A stretch of 8,893 bases of DNA. It comes from an uncultured Prevotella sp. (lineage in GTDB: Bacteria > Bacteroidota > Bacteroidia > Bacteroidales > Bacteroidaceae). The notes under the pieces are model-generated. The model had not been told where the DNA came from and searched no databases. It saw only the letters and a program-made list of their open reading frames with translations. Of this stretch, positions 5,953 to 8,893 are shown piece by piece (the stretch's first letter is position 1; every line of letters begins with the position of its first letter). Both the position numbers and the translations under genes were made by a program. The stretch spans positions 1 to 8,893 of the forward strand of contig CALCHM010000170.1 in the NCBI GenBank assembly GCA_937901345.1. The letters run 5' to 3'.

Positions 5953-8763
5953 TTACTTCACCAATACCTTCTTGCCGTTGATGATGTAGATGCCAACGGG
6001 AAGTTCGTGCTTCAAGTGTTTCAAATCAGCATTGCGCTTGATGAGCATACCATTCGTGCTGTACACGTCAACTGTTGCAGGCACTGCACCATCTGCAGTT
6101 ACTCCACCAATAGCAGTTAATACATCTTCGATAAAGAAGAATTCCTTCCACTGGTCTGCTTGCTGATAAGCAGCGAGGCCCGATTGGGGAACTTGCAACA
6201 CGCAATTCCACTTGTTGATGTCGTCCAAAGCCATTGTGCCGCAAGTCGGAGGCACTTCGGCATAACTAATCAATTTCGTCAAGTTCACACAGTCGGAGAA
6301 GGCTTCTTGCCCAATCGTTTTCACGCTCTTACCGAACGAGAAGTAGTCCAAGTTGCTACATCCGCTGAATGCCCAGTTGCCAATCTTCTTCACATCGCCG
6401 CCAATCGTTACGTTCTTCAAGTTGGTGCAACCATAGAACTCGTTGTCCGAAATTTCCTCCTCCTTATCCGTAATCACGACGCTGCGCAATGACGTGTTGC
6501 GGTAGAAGGGCGAATAACCATAGTAGTTAGAAGTATTGTAAGAAATGTTACCACCAATATATACCGAGTCGAGCGGACAGTCAGCGAACAAGGGACTTTC
6601 ATCATTAGACCCCAACGAAAGGTCTGCAGTTCTATCCTCAATCACGACATCAGTCATTTTTGTGCAGTCATCAAATGCATAGCTGCCGATGCGGGTTACA
6701 CTTGCGGGAATGGAAATAGATTCCAATGCAGTGTTTGCAAAACAGTAATCCCCTAATTCTATAACCTTTTTAGGAATCTTCACCTCCGAAAGATTGCTAC
6801 ATTCGCGGAATGCACTTTCGCCTATAGATGTTATACCATCTCCTAAAGTGAGTGTGGTGATTCCAGTACATCCGTAAAAAGCAGACGCTCCAACTTCTCC
6901 CTTATGAGACACTGAGAGTTGTTTCACAGTCTTGTGTCCGTATGCCGCATAAGGCATTACATTCTTAACGGTCATGGCAACACCTCTGTACGATACGGTT
7001 TCGCCAATATTAATTGCTTCAACAGCACTATCATAACTGCAGTCAATAGCATCGCAAGTACGCTCAGAGGGACTTACTGGAACGTACTTCACCCCTTCTG
7101 TTTCAAACATAGAACTCAAATAGGGATATACCTTCACATTGCTTGAACTGCCATACTGCTCGTTTGCTACGTAATTGATGGTCCCCTTCAAATTTGACCA
7201 TCCGTTCGGGGGTGTATTTGTCAACCATATTGTTTTTTTAGGCGAACACTGATATGAACCAATAGAAAGAACTCCTGTGCCAATAGTTAAGGAAGTCAAA
7301 CTGGAGCATTCACGGAAGGCATAATTCCCAATACCATAATTACCGCCTTTATAATTTGTGGGCAACACCAATTCTGTCGCGTTCCCTATATACGCTCGTA
7401 GATAATTAGCATCGTCTTCTTCAGTAAAAATAAAGTCATCTACCTGCTCATACCCATTGCAAACGACATTTGCATAGTATGCGATACAACCATAACTTGA
7501 ACTACCCTTTGTGAAGGTGAGATTTGAATTATTTAAAACGACTCTAAGGTTGGAGCAACCAAAGAAAGCATAAGACCCAATGCTGGTCACACTGTTAGGA
7601 ATCTCCACGGAAGTCAAACTGGAGCAATATTCGAAAGCAGAATTCCCAATGCTGGTCACACTGTTAGGAATCACTACGGACATCAAACTGGAGCAATTAT
7701 AGAAAGCAGAAGACCCAATGCTGGTCACACTGTTATGAATCACCACGGAAGTCAAACTGGAGCAACCTCCGAAAGCAGAAGACCCAATGCTGATCACACT
7801 GTTAGGAATCACCACGGAAGTCAAACGGGAGCAACCTCCGAAAGCAAGCCCCCCAATGCTGGTCACACTGTTAGGGATCTCCACGGTAGTTAAATCGTCG
7901 CAATTATAGAAAGCATATATCCCAATGTTATAGTTATTACCTTTATAATTGGTAGGTAACACCAATTCTGCTTCATTCCCGATATATAGTCGTAGATACC
8001 ATGCACCATCCTCTTCTGTAAAAATGAAATTATCTACTTGCTGATACCCATTGCAAACCACCGTCGCATTGGATGTCAACCAACCATGTTCATAACTACC
8101 CTTTGTGAAGTTAAGAACTGAATTATTTAATACGACTTGAAGACTGTTACAATATGCGAAAGCATAAGACCCAATACTAGTCACCCCGTTACCAATCACC
8201 ACAGAAGTCAAACCAGAGCAATTTTGGAAAGCAGCATCCCCAATGCTGGTCACACTATTAGGAATTACCACGGAAGTCAAACCAGAGCAATTTTGGAAAG
8301 CACTAGACCCAATGCAGGTCACACTGTTACCAATCACCACGGATGACAAACCTTTGCAATTATCGAAAGCAAAATTCCCAATGTTGGTCACATTGTTAGG
8401 AATCTCCACGGACATCAAACCTTTGCAATTATCGAAAGCATGCCCCCCAATGCTGGTCACACTGTTAGGAATCTCTATGGAAGTCAAACTGGAGCAACCT
8501 GAGAAAGTCCAAGACCCAATGCTGGTCACGCTGTAGGTGATATCACTATAGGTTACGGATTCGGGAATGGTGACTGTACCGGAATATTCGTTTGAATAAT
8601 CGTAGGAGTTGGAACCACGATAAGTCACAGCTACCGTCTTATCCGTTTCAGACGTGATGTCGTAATAAATGCCATCGACTTCGAAGTCGTGGGCAAAGAG
8701 GGGTGTGCTGCAGAGTACGAGGGCTAGGAGGGCAACACAGAGGGGGTGTAGTTTTTGTTTCAT
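5953..8763 (-). CDS. BspA-like leucine-rich repeat surface protein
   Basis: A 936-residue exported protein. Residues 1-24 are a signal peptide ending PLFA, followed by HDFEVDGIYYDIT, a start common in BspA-like proteins. From residue 81 the protein is made of 23-residue LRR_5/TpLRR repeats of the form S-I-G-x-x-A-F-x-x-C-S-x-L-T-S-V-x-I-P-N-S-V-T. Six repeats (81-218) are followed by a 60-residue linker, then six more (279-416) and a second linker; the 198-residue unit is thus duplicated exactly. More divergent repeats follow at 477-505, 623-713 and 770-838. The end has a BspA-type segment (LQVPQSGLAAYQQADQW) and a sorting-signal-like tail (VDVYSTNGM, GIYIINGKKVLVK). BspA relatives bind host matrix proteins and other bacteria; that role is inferred here. 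The start ATG leads directly into the signal peptide, and there is no downstream alternative before it. Confidence 0.92.
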   Translation of the reverse strand: MKQKLHPLCVALLALVLCSTPLFAHDFEVDGIYYDITSETDKTVAVTYRGSNSYDYSNEYSGTVTIPESVTYSDITYSVTSIGSWTFSGCSSLTSIEIPNSVTSIGGHAFDNCKGLMSVEIPNNVTNIGNFAFDNCKGLSSVVIGNSVTCIGSSAFQNCSGLTSVVIPNSVTSIGDAAFQNCSGLTSVVIGNGVTSIGSYAFAYCNSLQVVLNNSVLNFTKGSYEHGWLTSNATVVCNGYQQVDNFIFTEEDGAWYLRLYIGNEAELVLPTNYKGNNYNIGIYAFYNCDDLTTVEIPNSVTSIGGLAFGGCSRLTSVVIPNSVISIGSSAFGGCSSLTSVVIHNSVTSIGSSAFYNCSSLMSVVIPNSVTSIGNSAFEYCSSLTSVEIPNSVTSIGSYAFFGCSNLRVVLNNSNLTFTKGSSSYGCIAYYANVVCNGYEQVDDFIFTEEDDANYLRAYIGNATELVLPTNYKGGNYGIGNYAFRECSSLTSLTIGTGVLSIGSYQCSPKKTIWLTNTPPNGWSNLKGTINYVANEQYGSSSNVKVYPYLSSMFETEGVKYVPVSPSERTCDAIDCSYDSAVEAINIGETVSYRGVAMTVKNVMPYAAYGHKTVKQLSVSHKGEVGASAFYGCTGITTLTLGDGITSIGESAFRECSNLSEVKIPKKVIELGDYCFANTALESISIPASVTRIGSYAFDDCTKMTDVVIEDRTADLSLGSNDESPLFADCPLDSVYIGGNISYNTSNYYGYSPFYRNTSLRSVVITDKEEEISDNEFYGCTNLKNVTIGGDVKKIGNWAFSGCSNLDYFSFGKSVKTIGQEAFSDCVNLTKLISYAEVPPTCGTMALDDINKWNCVLQVPQSGLAAYQQADQWKEFFFIEDVLTAIGGVTADGAVPATVDVYSTNGMLIKRNADLKHLKHELPVGIYIINGKKVLVK
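7336..7929 (-). repeat. Second copy of the 594-bp tandem unit
   Basis: This segment encodes residues 279-476 of the BspA-like protein: six LRR repeats plus a linker with TFTKGS, VVCNGYEQVDDFIFTEED and ELVLPTNYKG. It aligns with residues 81-278 at a constant offset of 198 residues with no gap. Over the linker and its edges (210-285 against 408-483) I count about 55 identical residues out of 76. Confidence 0.85.
7516..7929 (-). repeat. Six 69-bp LRR repeats, second array
   Basis: Residues 279-416 form six 23-residue repeats, each 69 bp. Neighbouring copies are very similar at the DNA level; CCAATGCTGGTCACACTGTT recurs on the plus strand almost unchanged in most of them. The differences cluster in the codons around the Ala-Phe-x-x-Cys segment. 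Confidence 0.85.
7930..8523 (-). repeat. First copy of the 594-bp tandem unit
   Basis: This segment encodes residues 81-278: six LRR repeats followed by a 60-residue linker containing NFTKGS, VVCNGYQQVDNFIFTEED and ELVLPTNYKG. It abuts the second copy directly. A third, incomplete start of the unit (IGNYAFRECSSLTSLTIG) follows the second copy from residue 477. Confidence 0.85.
8110..8523 (-). repeat. Six 69-bp LRR repeats, first array
   Basis: Residues 81-218 form six repeats of 23 residues in unbroken phase, starting at residues 81, 104, 127, 150, 173 and 196. The array is slightly more varied than the second one (DNCKGL and QNCSGL types occur here in adjacent pairs), suggesting local duplication of single repeats within the array. 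Confidence 0.85.
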
Positions 8764-8774
8764 AATACTTTTTT

Positions 8775-8797
8775 AGAGTACAGATTACAGATTACAG
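8775..8797. repeat. Heptamer tandem repeat before the BspA-like start
   Basis: The plus strand carries two exact AGATTAC copies (8782-8788 and 8789-8795), preceded by a one-mismatch copy AGAGTAC (8775-8781) and followed by AG. The tract lies 11 bases upstream of the BspA-like ATG, inside the probable leader. Slippage in such a tract would change leader length by seven bases. Confidence 0.6.
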
Positions 8798-8832
8798 CTG
8801 CCTGCGGGGTGGAAAATTCGATTGACTGGTAC

Positions 8833-8873
8833 GGACGTACGGTGCGTGCGTCCTTAAAATCATGGTTGATTTT
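8833..8873. other. Two adjacent small hairpins in the BspA-like leader
   Basis: GGACGTACG (8833-8841) pairs with CGTGCGTCC (8845-8853) over nine base pairs with one G-T pair and a 3-base loop. Two bases further, AAAATCA (8856-8862) pairs with TGATTTT (8867-8873) around a 4-base loop. Neither is followed by a U tract in the leftward direction, so a leftward terminator is unlikely; rightward, the second hairpin ends in T residues. They may be a structured leader, a regulator site, or the end of a unit beyond the window. I found no TAnnTTTG box between 8764 and 8893. Confidence 0.4.
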
Positions 8874-8893
8874 TTAGATCATTTAGTTGTTTA

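Noticed and set aside
7516..8523. Regularly spaced near-identical repeats that could suggest a CRISPR array
   Set aside because: The 69-bp period is exactly 23 codons in an uninterrupted LRR frame, with no unrelated spacers and no cas genes.
8137..8536. Plus-strand frames encoding repeated peptides such as MLVTLLGI
   Set aside because: They are the antisense reading of the 69-bp LRR repeats; the repetition is explained by the real gene on the minus strand.
1..8893. tRNA, rRNA, insertion sequence or transposase
   Set aside because: No cloverleaf, rRNA-like segment, transposase frame or terminal inverted repeat with target duplication was seen.

Overview
The window looks like chromosomal DNA from the Bacteroidales, most likely a Prevotella-like gut or oral species. 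This rests on a BspA-type leucine-rich repeat protein, two proteins ending in the same G-x-Y-I-x-N-G-K-K-V tail typical of secreted Bacteroidales proteins, a TAnnTTTG promoter box, and A/T-rich leaders without a clear Shine-Dalgarno site. The genus is inferred; no rRNA or housekeeping gene is present.

All recognisable genes lie on the minus strand, so transcription runs right to left. From the right: positions 8764-8893 are a leader with a heptamer tandem repeat and two small hairpins. Positions 5953-8763 encode a 936-residue exported BspA-like protein built around a perfectly phased 198-residue tandem duplication. Twenty bases downstream is a 54-codon frame (5768-5932) that resembles small Bacteroidales proteins but has ACG where ATG is expected. 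A hairpin with a perfect 18-bp stem (5655-5716) closes this unit. After a leader region with a good TAnnTTTG box comes a 1681-residue exported papain-like (C1) cysteine peptidase (337-5382) carrying FN3-like, two LamG-like and three PKD-like domains. It is followed 28 bases later by a 15-bp-stem terminator (274-308). Positions 1-270 hold no gene I can support, only short open frames, a weak hairpin and a palindrome flanked by direct repeats.

Both large products are predicted to leave the cell and act at or beyond the surface: one as a repeat-rich adhesin-like protein, the other as a protease with carbohydrate- or protein-binding modules. A shared role in host or mucus interaction is plausible but inferred. 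The promoter and terminator signals suggest two separate transcription units. The most unusual points are the ACG-start small gene, the exact 198-residue duplication, the heptamer repeat ahead of the BspA-like gene, and the peptidase's altered active-site motif with an inserted calcium-loop-like segment.
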